Assembly (NCBI GenBank): GCA_947176265.1
Contig: CAMWQA010000008.1
Span: 1 to 41,626 of the forward strand
Direction: 5' to 3'
Source: an uncultured Clostridia bacterium
Lineage (GTDB): Bacteria > Bacillota > Clostridia > Christensenellales > UBA3700
DNA: 41,626 nucleotides
Shown here: in pieces, positions 7,746 through 15,114 of the stretch
Layout of the letters: each line of letters begins with the position of its first letter
Numbering within the stretch: position 1 is the first letter of the stretch
Position numbers and translations under genes: made by a program
Notes under the pieces: generated by a model
What the model was told of the DNA's origin: nothing
The model's database searches: none
Seen by the model: the letters and a program-made list of their open reading frames with translations, nothing else

Positions 7746-8690
7746 TTAATCTATGCCGTATTGCTTGCACAACGCATCGGCTATTTTGTCGTACTGCTGT
7801 TGCGTAGCTGTATTCTCAACGGAATCTTTAAGCGCGCGCAAATACTTAAAATCAATACTGTCAAATTCGTATTGCACTTTTGCAAAACACTGTTTTACCG
7901 CGTCTTGAGCAGTCAAACTATAGCATTCGTCGCTGTCAGACTTTTTGTATTGTACCTCGCCTTGTAACTCTACGCTATCGTGGCTGGAGTTGCGACTTAC
8001 AAACATAGCTTCGCCGTCCGTGTCTCCATATACGTAATACATAGGTTTTCCGCAGCTCATTATAATCATCTTTGCGGAAAATTTACTGTCGCTTACGTAG
8101 TCTATATCCCACTTATATACGTTTTCGCCGTCTTTTTCGTCATTGCTATATAGATATGCCGTGATATGCGTACCCTTAGACAAAACGACTACATAAGCCT
8201 TAGCCGGCGAAGCGTTGGGGCTATTAATCTCGATAGGCATTCCGTAAATTTGATTGGTTTCGCAGATTTGACAGATAAGTTCGCCGTAAGCGCGAGTCGC
8301 AAGGAAATTCCTCAACGCAAATTCGTTGATTTGCTTATCCTCAATAACTTCTTTGCCCTCTACGGTATCAGCGTAGTCGTAGATCTCTTTAAGCGCGACG
8401 GGTTTTTCAAATCCCTTGTCTTCGCCGCTTGCAGACTCGCCCGACAATACAGCCATCAATGAGGCGGTATTTTTCAATCTTCCGCTAAACTCGTTGAGCA
8501 CTGCCGTCATTACGCTCCTGAACTGTTGGATTTGGTTTACTTGACTTACGCTTCCGCTTGGTGCGCCGCTACCTATCTCTCCGCTGGGATTTCCTGCGTC
8601 GGGAACGTTGTTGCCGTCGCATGCATTGAACGCAACAAGCATACTAATAATGCAGACTAAAGCCATTATTACGGTAATTTTCTTCTTCAT
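7746..8690 (-). CDS. Putative lipoprotein of unknown function
   Basis: A 314-residue protein with a lipoprotein-type signal: MKKKITVIMA, a hydrophobic stretch, and a cysteine at residue 24 in LVAFNAC, so it is probably lipid-anchored on the outer face of the membrane. A Gly/Ser/Pro-rich linker (residues about 25-50) joins it to a soluble domain of about 260 residues that I do not recognise. The ATG at 8690 is preceded by AAGGAGAG. Its upstream region carries the 17-bp motif shared with the giant surface protein at the right end of the window, and a plus-strand promoter fires away from it. It appears to be transcribed alone. Confidence 0.75.
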   Translation of the reverse strand: MKKKITVIMALVCIISMLVAFNACDGNNVPDAGNPSGEIGSGAPSGSVSQVNQIQQFRSVMTAVLNEFSGRLKNTASLMAVLSGESASGEDKGFEKPVALKEIYDYADTVEGKEVIEDKQINEFALRNFLATRAYGELICQICETNQIYGMPIEINSPNASPAKAYVVVLSKGTHITAYLYSNDEKDGENVYKWDIDYVSDSKFSAKMIIMSCGKPMYYVYGDTDGEAMFVSRNSSHDSVELQGEVQYKKSDSDECYSLTAQDAVKQCFAKVQYEFDSIDFKYLRALKDSVENTATQQQYDKIADALCKQYGID

Positions 8691-8734
8691 TTTTCTCTCC
8701 TTTCCTACAATTTTTTATTCTGGAATTTTACAAC

Positions 8735-8755
8735 AAAAGTATACTTTTACTGACC
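8735..8755. promoter_or_regulatory. Shared upstream motif, copy A (palindrome AAAAGTATACTTTT)
   Basis: GTATACTTTTACTGACC at 8739-8755 is identical to 41572-41588. Here it also forms a perfect 14-bp palindrome (8735-8748). A second copy of the same palindrome lies at 8830-8843 inside the terminator hairpin of the small RNA. The motif ends 7 bp before a plus-strand -35 box and lies about 50 bp upstream of the lipoprotein ATG on the minus strand. It could be an operator or an alternative promoter element for either direction. Confidence 0.6.
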
Positions 8756-8762
8756 TAAATTA

Positions 8763-8791
8763 TTGACAAAAAAATCATCATGAATTATAAT
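8763..8791 (+). promoter_or_regulatory. Perfect consensus sigma-A promoter on the plus strand
   Basis: TTGACA at 8763-8768, exactly 17 bp, TATAAT at 8786-8791. It points away from the lipoprotein gene and towards the 3' end of the YjbR-like gene, with no plus-strand protein gene downstream. The expected start is near 8798. Confidence 0.8.
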
Positions 8792-8797
8792 GAAATT

Positions 8798-8859
8798 GCA
8801 AAAAAGCTATGCTTTCAGAGCCTTCCAAGAAAAGTATACTTTTTTTGGAAAATTTTTTT
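8798..8859 (+). ncRNA. Candidate small RNA ending in an intrinsic terminator
   Basis: The perfect promoter at 8763-8791 would start RNA near 8798. A small AAGC/GCTT hairpin follows, then a strong terminator: an 11-bp stem (8823-8833 with 8840-8850, one G-U pair), loop GTATAC, and seven Ts at 8853-8859. Transcript length is about 62 nt. It stops just before the stop codon of the convergent YjbR-like gene (8865), so it could pair with that gene's 3' untranslated region. A short frame from ATG at 8810 has no ribosome site, so a non-coding role is more likely. Confidence 0.55.
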
Positions 8860-8864
8860 AACCG

Positions 8865-9542
8865 TTATTTTTTCAGCGCCAAAACGTAACTTTCGTCAAT
8901 TCTCCTATATATTTCCTGCAATTCAAGCGATCCGTCAAGACATATCGTTATCCACGATTTTTTGTTCATGTGATAGGCGGAAAAATATCTTTTGCCGTCA
9001 ATGACTTTCTCCACTTCCTGCTGACTCATACGCAAATCTAATATCTCGATTTTTTCTTCGCCGTCAAGTCCAAGTTTGTTTTTTGCCACTGTCAAAAGCG
9101 CGCCGTACCATTTTTTGTTATCTTTTCTGCGCCAAATTGCGTTGTCATCGAATTTCTTCCACAAAAACTCCAACTTGTCGCCGTATTTATTCCTCACGTA
9201 CTCGATAACGGCTTGGGAGTATTTGCTCTTAAATACCCGCTCAATGCAGCACTTATCTGCAATATCCTCCAGAACTCTTTCGTACTCTCCTCTGACTTCG
9301 CCAATAAAACTGCCCACTGCGTCCTCGACCAAAAACAGCGTGTACGGCTCTTGCGTAGACAAATCCATGACCTCAGTGTTGATATTGCCGTCTATATCTA
9401 TATATATTGACAAAGTCATCTGACCGTCAACAACGTCAGTGCTATACGCGTACTTTTCTTTGTCAAACACAAAGCCGTATTTCAACAGTTTGTCAAAATC
9501 TATTACCTTTTTTCTGAAAATCTCTTGGATTATTTTATTCAT
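8865..9542 (-). CDS. MmcQ/YjbR-family protein with N-terminal extension
   Basis: A 225-residue protein. The C-terminal ~115 residues carry the YjbR/CyaY-like fold signature: KYGDKLEFLWKKFDDNAIWR, KKWYGALLTV, the YHMNKKSWITICLDG block and the final IDESYVL. These small double-wing proteins are widespread in Firmicutes; a DNA-binding role has been proposed but is not settled. The N-terminal ~110 residues are an added domain, also seen in some clostridial members. The start at 9542 is chosen because its ATG overlaps the transporter stop (ATGAATAA, 8 bases), indicating translational coupling; an in-frame extension further upstream lies inside the transporter gene. It is the last gene of the two-gene operon starting at 11265. 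Confidence 0.8.
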   Translation of the reverse strand: MNKIIQEIFRKKVIDFDKLLKYGFVFDKEKYAYSTDVVDGQMTLSIYIDIDGNINTEVMDLSTQEPYTLFLVEDAVGSFIGEVRGEYERVLEDIADKCCIERVFKSKYSQAVIEYVRNKYGDKLEFLWKKFDDNAIWRRKDNKKWYGALLTVAKNKLGLDGEEKIEILDLRMSQQEVEKVIDGKRYFSAYHMNKKSWITICLDGSLELQEIYRRIDESYVLALKK

Positions 9543-11265
9543 TTTCGTCTGCAAAGTCGGCTTTCGTAGGCTCGTCGTCTTGCGCCTCTGGAGTAATATC
9601 GTCGGCATCTTCAGCGGTAACTTCGCCATCTCCTTCGCCGTCTTCGGGCTTGATTTGCTCTGCCTCGCCGTCAACCGAACTGTCGGCGTTTTCTTCGCCT
9701 ACGACGTCTTCCAACATATTGAGCGAACCTTGCTCGTTTGCTATCTCTTCCGCATTGATTGCAGTAGCCTTGAGCTGTTCTACTATCTCCGCGTGTTTCT
9801 TCTTATTCAAATCATAGAATAGCAAACATATTAGCATCAAAGCGCTGGATACTGCAGACATCCACAACGCTACGTTGCCGTAATTCTCCGCTATCTTGAT
9901 AAGTTCTTCGGAAAGAATATTGTTAGAGCCTTCCACAACTTGATAATTGGCAGGATTGAATTTCATCTTGGATTGGATAGCCGCAGGTATCAATGCAGCC
10001 ACTTGCGACACTACCAATGGCAATTGATATGCAAAAGTCTGAATAAATCCCTCAAGTCTGTATCCGCTCTTTGCCTGCTGCAAGTCGCCTATCTCAGAAA
10101 GAAGAAGAGGTTGCAAACTGCCTAGACAGTTGAACAATGATACGAATCTTATTATCGTAATGACGTACGGAGACCAGCTGCCTTGCGGGAAATGCTGGAA
10201 TCCAATCAACGCGCAAACCAAGCTGGCGCTTAGGTTGCATATCTGCCAGAAAATCAATATGGTACGGTTGTTGAACTTTCTCGTCATCCAAGGAAGCAGT
10301 ATCATATTGGGAGTTGCCGCAAAGCCTACGACAAGCGAAAGACCGCCGAATATTACCGCAGCAGACGCCATGTCCTTTGCATATTTTACTCTGGCTATTA
10401 CTTCCCAGCTCAAATCTATCGTATTCTTCAGACAGCCCAAACAAAGCGCCAAAGTAAATATCATGAGCGGCTTGTTTTTGACTATCATCTTCAATCCTTC
10501 GATTGTAGATACCTTTTCTTTTTTCTTCTCTTCCGGAGTTACGAATACCCTTTCTTTTACGCCGATAAGCGCAATCGTCAAAGCAATACCCACTACAGCG
10601 CAAAATATTGCGTATATTCTTGCCGCGCCGACGTCTCCGTTGCCGCCCCACTTTACGAATACGCCCTTGAGCGCATTCATTATCGTTGGCGCAAAACCAA
10701 TGACAAGTCCTATCGGCGACCATATATCCGCTCTCTCCTGTTGATTGGGAGTTATTACTCCCGGGAACATATTAAAGGTGTTGTACCATAAATTCCACAT
10801 CAACAACGTAGGCGTACACAGCATATATACGTATATTATTCTTTGCGTTTGACTGAGATTCTGCGGAGACCATACCGCAGCCGCGCCCAAAATTGCAACG
10901 ATGGGAGCTAAGAAAAGTATGTACGGCTTGTATCTTCCAAACTTTGTTTTAGTACGCTGCAGCATTCTGCCGTAAAAAGGGGTAATTATAAGAGCAAGTA
11001 CGCTTGCAACCAAATACATTATCGTCGCATGCAACGTTCCGCTGTCGCCCATATTATAAAGAAGCGGTATATAGCCGACCGTGACGTAAATTGACACGAG
11101 GTTGGCAATAAAGCTTATGCCGAGACTTGATACTCCAAATCTTAATACCTCTTGCAAATTAAGAAATCTGCCCTTTGGAGGTTCTTTCCAAAACCTTTTA
11201 AGATTGTTGCCCAAAGCTGCCGCTCTTTTGGCAAAATTTTTGTCTGAAGCAGTTTTTTTACTCAT
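9535..11265 (-). CDS. GPH-family sugar:cation symporter with acidic C-terminal tail
   Basis: A 576-residue major-facilitator protein of the glycoside-pentoside-hexuronide:cation symporter family, which imports sugars or glycosides with H+ or Na+. The family signature follows the second helix pair (MLQRTKTKFGRYKPYILF), and about 12 membrane segments span residues 45-500. After the last helix comes KKKHAEIVEQ, then a tail of about 70 residues unusually rich in Glu and Asp (GEGDGEVTAEDADD), which must be cytoplasmic; the usual family length is about 450-480. GGGGG precedes the ATG. Downstream it overlaps the YjbR-like gene. Substrate unknown; no catabolic genes adjoin it. Confidence 0.88.
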   Translation of the reverse strand: MSKKTASDKNFAKRAAALGNNLKRFWKEPPKGRFLNLQEVLRFGVSSLGISFIANLVSIYVTVGYIPLLYNMGDSGTLHATIMYLVASVLALIITPFYGRMLQRTKTKFGRYKPYILFLAPIVAILGAAAVWSPQNLSQTQRIIYVYMLCTPTLLMWNLWYNTFNMFPGVITPNQQERADIWSPIGLVIGFAPTIMNALKGVFVKWGGNGDVGAARIYAIFCAVVGIALTIALIGVKERVFVTPEEKKKEKVSTIEGLKMIVKNKPLMIFTLALCLGCLKNTIDLSWEVIARVKYAKDMASAAVIFGGLSLVVGFAATPNMILLPWMTRKFNNRTILIFWQICNLSASLVCALIGFQHFPQGSWSPYVITIIRFVSLFNCLGSLQPLLLSEIGDLQQAKSGYRLEGFIQTFAYQLPLVVSQVAALIPAAIQSKMKFNPANYQVVEGSNNILSEELIKIAENYGNVALWMSAVSSALMLICLLFYDLNKKKHAEIVEQLKATAINAEEIANEQGSLNMLEDVVGEENADSSVDGEAEQIKPEDGEGDGEVTAEDADDITPEAQDDEPTKADFADENE

Positions 11266-11297
11266 AATACCCCCGCATATCTATAGATAATATATTT

Positions 11298-11327
11298 ATT
11301 ATATATTTAATAAGGGATGATAGTCAA
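11298..11327 (-). promoter_or_regulatory. Sigma-A promoter of the GPH/YjbR operon
   Basis: Minus strand TTGACT (11327-11322), 18 bp, TATAAT (11303-11298). Confidence 0.65.
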
Positions 11328-11364
11328 TAACAATTTTAATAAAACTTTAATACTTCTTTAATAC

Positions 11365-11964
11365 TTAAATTCTGTCTTTGTTTTGCTCTATGAATTGCCG
11401 CGAATATACCTTGGGCAAATCGCTAGCTCTAAGCAACTTCCAAAACTTGCTTGCGACCTTTAATTTGTCTTTATACCCGCCGTTGATTTCGTCAGCGCAA
11501 AAGTCCTTTAAAAACTTATTCCATTGGCAACTTGAGTTGTCGTACTTTGCGTAAGTCTTCTTGCCCAGTTTAATATCCAACAAATCTCCAAGCGTAAAAC
11601 TGCCGTCGCCATTTTCTTTGACAGCCTTTGCCGTCGCAACCATATCAGCCGTAAACTTAAAATTCTTATCTCCCGTCTGCGAAATAAAAAATTCTCGAAA
11701 TCTTTGTCCAAATGTAAATCCGCATTCAATGAGACTTGTGTCTAAAGTCAATTGCTTTTGCGTAGAGGGTTGCGATTTGACTTGCGGCGCGTGCGCAATA
11801 ATCACTCCGTCAAAATACGATCTTATTATCTCGTTGAGTCGGCTTTTACCGCCGACGTACTCCAATCCCAAGCCTTTGCAAATGGCTTGCAACTCTTCTC
11901 TGTACCAATAATATTTGCTAAACTCTTCATAAGAGTTGATGTCTTGGAATTTAGGTCTTTGCAT
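11365..11964 (-). CDS. SAP-domain protein of unknown function
   Basis: A 199-residue cytoplasmic protein. Residues about 10-55 (YYWYREELQAICKGLGLEYV, then GKSRLNEIIRSYF) match the SAP-like helix-extended-helix module common in small Firmicutes proteins, with LGLEYVGGK as its turn. The C-terminal half (about 80-199) is a conserved all-helical domain found attached to this module (a DUF6434-like region, from memory). The ATG at 11964 has no ribosome site; its -10 box ends six bases upstream, so the mRNA may begin at the A of ATG. Nucleic-acid binding is suggested by the SAP part only. Confidence 0.7.
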   Translation of the reverse strand: MQRPKFQDINSYEEFSKYYWYREELQAICKGLGLEYVGGKSRLNEIIRSYFDGVIIAHAPQVKSQPSTQKQLTLDTSLIECGFTFGQRFREFFISQTGDKNFKFTADMVATAKAVKENGDGSFTLGDLLDIKLGKKTYAKYDNSSCQWNKFLKDFCADEINGGYKDKLKVASKFWKLLRASDLPKVYSRQFIEQNKDRI

Positions 11965-11970
11965 ATTTAT

Positions 11971-11998
11971 ATTGTAACATATAAAATTGTTTTTTCAA
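11971..11998 (-). promoter_or_regulatory. Promoter placing the start of transcription at the start codon
   Basis: Minus strand TTGAAA (11998-11993), 16 bp, TACAAT (11976-11971), then six bases and the ATG at 11964. The usual -10 to +1 distance puts +1 on the A of the ATG, and no Shine-Dalgarno sequence fits between. Confidence 0.6.
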
Positions 11999-12007
11999 AT
12001 ATATTTC

Positions 12008-12054
12008 AAAAAATTTAACCCGCATATTCTCTCAAATAAAGTATATACAGGTTA
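12008..12054 (-). terminator. tmRNA terminator
   Basis: Minus strand 12-bp stem (12054-12043 with 12027-12016, two G-U pairs), 15-base loop, followed by AATTTTTT (T run at 12013-12008). It lies 10 bases past the tmRNA CCA end. Confidence 0.75.
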
Positions 12055-12064
12055 GACAAAAACT

Positions 12065-12412
12065 TGGTGGAACTGAGGGGAGTTGAACCCCTGTCTGAAA
12101 AAGCTCATACGACACTTTCTACACGCTTATTGAACATATATTAGTCCCTGGCGTCCTCTATTCACGGAGAGACGTTTTGGCAAGCCTTTAATCTTGTCGG
12201 ACGGTAAAGGCGTGCGCGCCCGACCCTGTTCCACTGATTGATGCCGCTATCCGAGCCGTGGATTCTCGGGGCGACAGGCTACGGCCGATTAGGCAGCGAA
12301 AGCCAATTCTTTATTGTTGTTTGCGTTTAAATTTAATTTTCCGTTTTTACGAAGTCGAGCCTTCGGCGTGCTTATCCCGTACCTACTTCCCCATCGAATC
12401 CGGTACAGCCCC
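12065..12412 (-). ncRNA. ssrA: tmRNA (ssrA), trans-translation RNA
   Basis: A 348-nt tmRNA, which rescues stalled ribosomes and tags the unfinished protein for proteolysis. The 5' end GGGGCTG (from 12412) pairs with CAGTTCC before the encoded ACCA end at 12065. The T arm reads GGGGTTCAACTCCCC, and the conserved 5' block CGATGGGGAAGTAGGTACG is present. The tag frame runs from the resume codon GCA through ANNNKELAFAA to TAA, so the appended tag is (A)ANNNKELAFAA, ending in the Ala-Ala recognised by ClpXP-type proteases. It has its own promoter and terminator. Confidence 0.97.
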
Positions 12413-12433
12413 ATAAATATAGGTAACAATGGT

Positions 12434-12462
12434 ATTATATGTATAAAATATCGTTTTGTCAA
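12434..12462 (-). promoter_or_regulatory. Consensus sigma-A promoter of tmRNA
   Basis: Minus strand TTGACA (12462-12457), 17 bp, TATAAT (12439-12434), a perfect match. Transcription would begin near 12427, with about 15 bases removed to give the mature 5' end at 12412. Confidence 0.9.
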
Positions 12463-12475
12463 GATATTTTTTAAA

Positions 12476-12673
12476 TCAGTCTTTAGACTTGTAATACAGA
12501 CCGCAATGACAGTATCCCTCAAAATTGGGATCGGCTATCTGCTCTCTGAACTCCTTGCATACGCATTTGTTCTCTTCAATCATTTGTACTCTGCAAGGAC
12601 AATACCCGCCTCGAGCTTTTAGTCCTTCTTTAATTGCGTCGACTATTTCTTTGTTTTCGTTGAACCTTACCAT
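12476..12673 (-). CDS. Small ferredoxin:thioredoxin-reductase catalytic-subunit-like protein
   Basis: A 65-residue protein with six cysteines as three CxC pairs: C25-P-C27, C37-V-C39 and C55-H-C57. This CPC...CxC...CHC pattern is the signature of the catalytic chain of ferredoxin:thioredoxin reductase, in which a 4Fe-4S cluster sits beside a redox disulfide and passes electrons from ferredoxin to thioredoxin-like proteins. The usual chain is about 100-115 residues, so this is a reduced form. No variable subunit or ferredoxin gene is nearby. AGAGAGGATAT precedes the ATG. It lies 19 bases after the MATE gene and just before the tmRNA promoter. Confidence 0.85.
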   Translation of the reverse strand: MVRFNENKEIVDAIKEGLKARGGYCPCRVQMIEENKCVCKEFREQIADPNFEGYCHCGLYYKSKD

Positions 12674-12692
12674 ATATCCTCTCTGTCGAGAT

Positions 12693-14090
12693 CTACGCGT
12701 GTTTTACCTTTGAGACTTGCGCAAATCGCTCAGCTATCTTAATATTATTGCGCGCATAAGCCTTTTTATACTTAAATTGCATCAACAGATAATAACTTGC
12801 AAGATACAATATATCTACAGACAACCACGTGCATGGATTGGATACGCACAATCCCAAATAGTTCCAGAATTTGACGAACAAGAACGACGTGAGTATGCGC
12901 ATGCCCAACTCTATAAATCCGCCTACCGTCGTAATCAAGCTATAACCCATACCCTGCAATGCATTGCGGTATACGTAGATGATTGCAAGACAGATATAGA
13001 ACAAACCTTGCCACAAAAGGAATTGTTTGGACAAATCAAGCATTTGAGAACTTGGATTCTCAATAAAGAGTCCCGTCAACAAATCAGAGCCAAAGTACGC
13101 CAACAAGCCTGTGACTATCGCAAGTCCTACGCTGACTACCATAGCTTGATTCACGCCCTTGTCGATACGCTTGATTTCGCCTGCGCCGAAGTTTTGACCT
13201 ACGTAAGTTGCAACCGAAGTTCCCATAGCCACAAGGGATTGCGTGATAAGGCTGTCTATTTTGCTTGCCGCAGTAAACGCGCTGACGTAGACCGTACCAA
13301 ACGTGTTGATGACGAATTGCTGTATCATTATACCTATCGCAATGATAGAATACTGTATCGCCATAGGCAAGCCTATCGTCAAGTGCGCCAAAGCAAACTT
13401 AACAGACATCTTGAAATGACGGCGTGAAAGTCTCAATATCTCGTATTTTTTGAACATATATATCAAGCAAGCGACGCCCGAAATCAACTGCGATATTACC
13501 GTCGCCCAACCTGCGCCGGCAACGCCCATCTTGAATACCATAATAAATAACAAGTCAAGTCCTATGTTGATGATTGAAGCGATTACTAAGAAGATAAGCG
13601 GTATTTTGCTGTCGCCCAAAGCCCTCAATATGCTTGATACCATGTTGTAAAGCATCGTTGCGCCAAGTCCTGCGAATACGATGACTATATAGTCGTAAGA
13701 ATATTGTATAATATCGCTTGGCGTCCGCAAAAGGCGAAGTATCGGCATGGCGGTAAATACGCTGACGAGCGTCAACACAACCGTCAATACCCCGCACAAA
13801 ATCATTGACGTAGCCACACTAGACTTGACCTTCTCTTCGTCGTGTCCGCCGAAATATTGACTCGTCTTTACTGCAAATCCTGCCGTAAGTCCCTGCACAA
13901 AACCAATTATCAAAAATGCAAGAGAGGTAGTTGCGCCAACGCCTGCAAAAGCAAATTCGCCCAAAGTGCGTCCGACGATGATATTGTCAACCATGCTGTA
14001 AAGTTGTTGAAATATGTTACCGATAAATATCGGCAATGCGAATAGTAAAATCTGTTTGAGCGGTCTGCCCTGCGTCAAATTCCTGACCAT
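12693..14090 (-). CDS. MATE-family multidrug efflux transporter
   Basis: A 465-residue protein of the MATE family, which exports drugs or metabolites in exchange for Na+ or H+. It has 12 predicted membrane helices in two homologous halves. The first half begins TQGRPLKQILLFALPIFIGN, a typical MATE start, with QQLYSMVDNIIVGR in helix 1-2 and GLTAGFAVKTSQYFG; the second half contains the VATYVGQNFGAGE repeat. Full length. CGGAG lies ahead of the ATG. Substrate cannot be told from sequence. Probably co-transcribed with the small FTR-like gene. Confidence 0.92.
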   Translation of the reverse strand: MVRNLTQGRPLKQILLFALPIFIGNIFQQLYSMVDNIIVGRTLGEFAFAGVGATTSLAFLIIGFVQGLTAGFAVKTSQYFGGHDEEKVKSSVATSMILCGVLTVVLTLVSVFTAMPILRLLRTPSDIIQYSYDYIVIVFAGLGATMLYNMVSSILRALGDSKIPLIFLVIASIINIGLDLLFIMVFKMGVAGAGWATVISQLISGVACLIYMFKKYEILRLSRRHFKMSVKFALAHLTIGLPMAIQYSIIAIGIMIQQFVINTFGTVYVSAFTAASKIDSLITQSLVAMGTSVATYVGQNFGAGEIKRIDKGVNQAMVVSVGLAIVTGLLAYFGSDLLTGLFIENPSSQMLDLSKQFLLWQGLFYICLAIIYVYRNALQGMGYSLITTVGGFIELGMRILTSFLFVKFWNYLGLCVSNPCTWLSVDILYLASYYLLMQFKYKKAYARNNIKIAERFAQVSKVKHA

Positions 14091-14167
14091 AGTCTACTCC
14101 GAATTAAGAACTATAATTTTCCCACCTCTCAACTCGTGTCAACTAATCTATCTATTAACCGTATGTC

Positions 14168-14195
14168 ATTATACTACTTTTATAAAAAAAGTAAA
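14168..14195 (-). promoter_or_regulatory. Sigma-A promoter of the MATE gene
   Basis: Minus strand TTTACT (14195-14190), 16 bp, TATAAT (14173-14168). The leader of about 70 bases contains the related segments TTGACACGAG and TTGAGAGGTG, possibly regulatory. Confidence 0.6.
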
Positions 14196-14236
14196 GAAAA
14201 ATTATGCAGATTTTTTTAAATTTTTTCAATTATAAA

Positions 14237-14271
14237 TTATGCGCCCAAAGCATTCTGCTTCAAGCGCATAA
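14237..14271 (-). terminator. Probable terminator of the ABC operon
   Basis: TTATGCGC (14237-14244) pairs with GCGCATAA (14264-14271), with an inner AAGC/GCTT helix. On the minus strand an AT-rich stretch follows rather than a clean T run. It lies about 50 bases past the last permease stop. Confidence 0.5.
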
Positions 14272-14319
14272 CAAGTATGGTATGGGGGATAAAAAGGCTA
14301 CGTTTCGTCAAGTAGATAC

Positions 14320-15114
14320 TTATACTAAACTGGTTTTATTGAGTATTACGTTGCTTATAGCGCCGAGACCTACTGCAAATATTGCTCCGCCGGCAAGCGT
14401 CATAATTACGTGTATGAAATTTGCGTTGAGCGGCGTCATCATAGGTATCATCATGAACATGAACGCTCCCACACCGCAAGCGAGAAGTATCGAAAGCCAA
14501 GTGCGCTGTTTTGCTACAAGAGCAAACGTCAAGAATATTGCAACGAATGCCATGACAAGGAAGATTTTGGAGAACAAACATGCCACTATTCCGCCTGCGT
14601 TGAAGCCTGTCATTGTAAACGGAAGTCCAGCAATTGCTCCGCCTATCATTGCTCCAATGAAATACGCAAGCATCATAATTGCGCCGCCAACGAAGCATAC
14701 AAGGGTTTTGGAGAAAACGTAATCCACCTTTTTCGAACGAACGGTAAACAAATTCTTTGCATAACCGCTTCTGAAATCTTCTGCTGTAAATACGCATACG
14801 AGCACGGCAATCATAAAGTACATCAAGTTCATATTGCACATAGTCGTAAGATCCATAGACATATCTGCGCTTTCTCCGCCGCTGACGGAACTTATCGCTT
14901 GCCAAACGTTGGTAAACATTGCCGCCGCTTCCTCGCCGGTGTTGGGATCTGCTCCGCCCATCGTAGACGTCATTACCAATATGAGTATCGGAAGCGCAAA
15001 ACTAACTGCCGCCATAATATAGACCATCGGCATAGTGAACATTCTCTTAAAGTCCACTTTGAGCATAGTCCTCAATCTTTTTGCAAAAGTAGTTTTTTCA
15101 AACTTAGTTTCCAT
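14320..15114 (-). CDS. ABC-2 type permease, second pair
   Basis: A 264-residue integral membrane protein, about six helices, with a basic N-terminal start ending KVDFKRMFTMPMVYI, then a large extracellular loop (about residues 45-95) and helices from 100 on. It matches the permease at 16028 throughout (RLRTMLKVDFKRMF against RLKGMLGVDFYRLF; EDFRSGYAKNLFTVRSKK against HDYKSGYVKQLFTTHAKK). It would form an exporter with the ATPase at 15115, whose stop codon directly abuts its ATG. Such compact permeases occur in BcrAB- and LanFEG-like peptide resistance or self-protection exporters. Confidence 0.85.
   Translation of the reverse strand: METKFEKTTFAKRLRTMLKVDFKRMFTMPMVYIMAAVSFALPILILVMTSTMGGADPNTGEEAAAMFTNVWQAISSVSGGESADMSMDLTTMCNMNLMYFMIAVLVCVFTAEDFRSGYAKNLFTVRSKKVDYVFSKTLVCFVGGAIMMLAYFIGAMIGGAIAGLPFTMTGFNAGGIVACLFSKIFLVMAFVAIFLTFALVAKQRTWLSILLACGVGAFMFMMIPMMTPLNANFIHVIMTLAGGAIFAVGLGAISNVILNKTSLV

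Noticed and set aside
8810..8890. A 26-codon protein made from the small-RNA promoter.
   Set aside because: The ATG at 8810 has no ribosome site and the transcript would end at 8859 before the frame closes.
12289..12522. A 77-codon minus-strand frame ending in ELAFAA.
   Set aside because: It overlaps the tmRNA; only its last 11 codons are the real tag frame.
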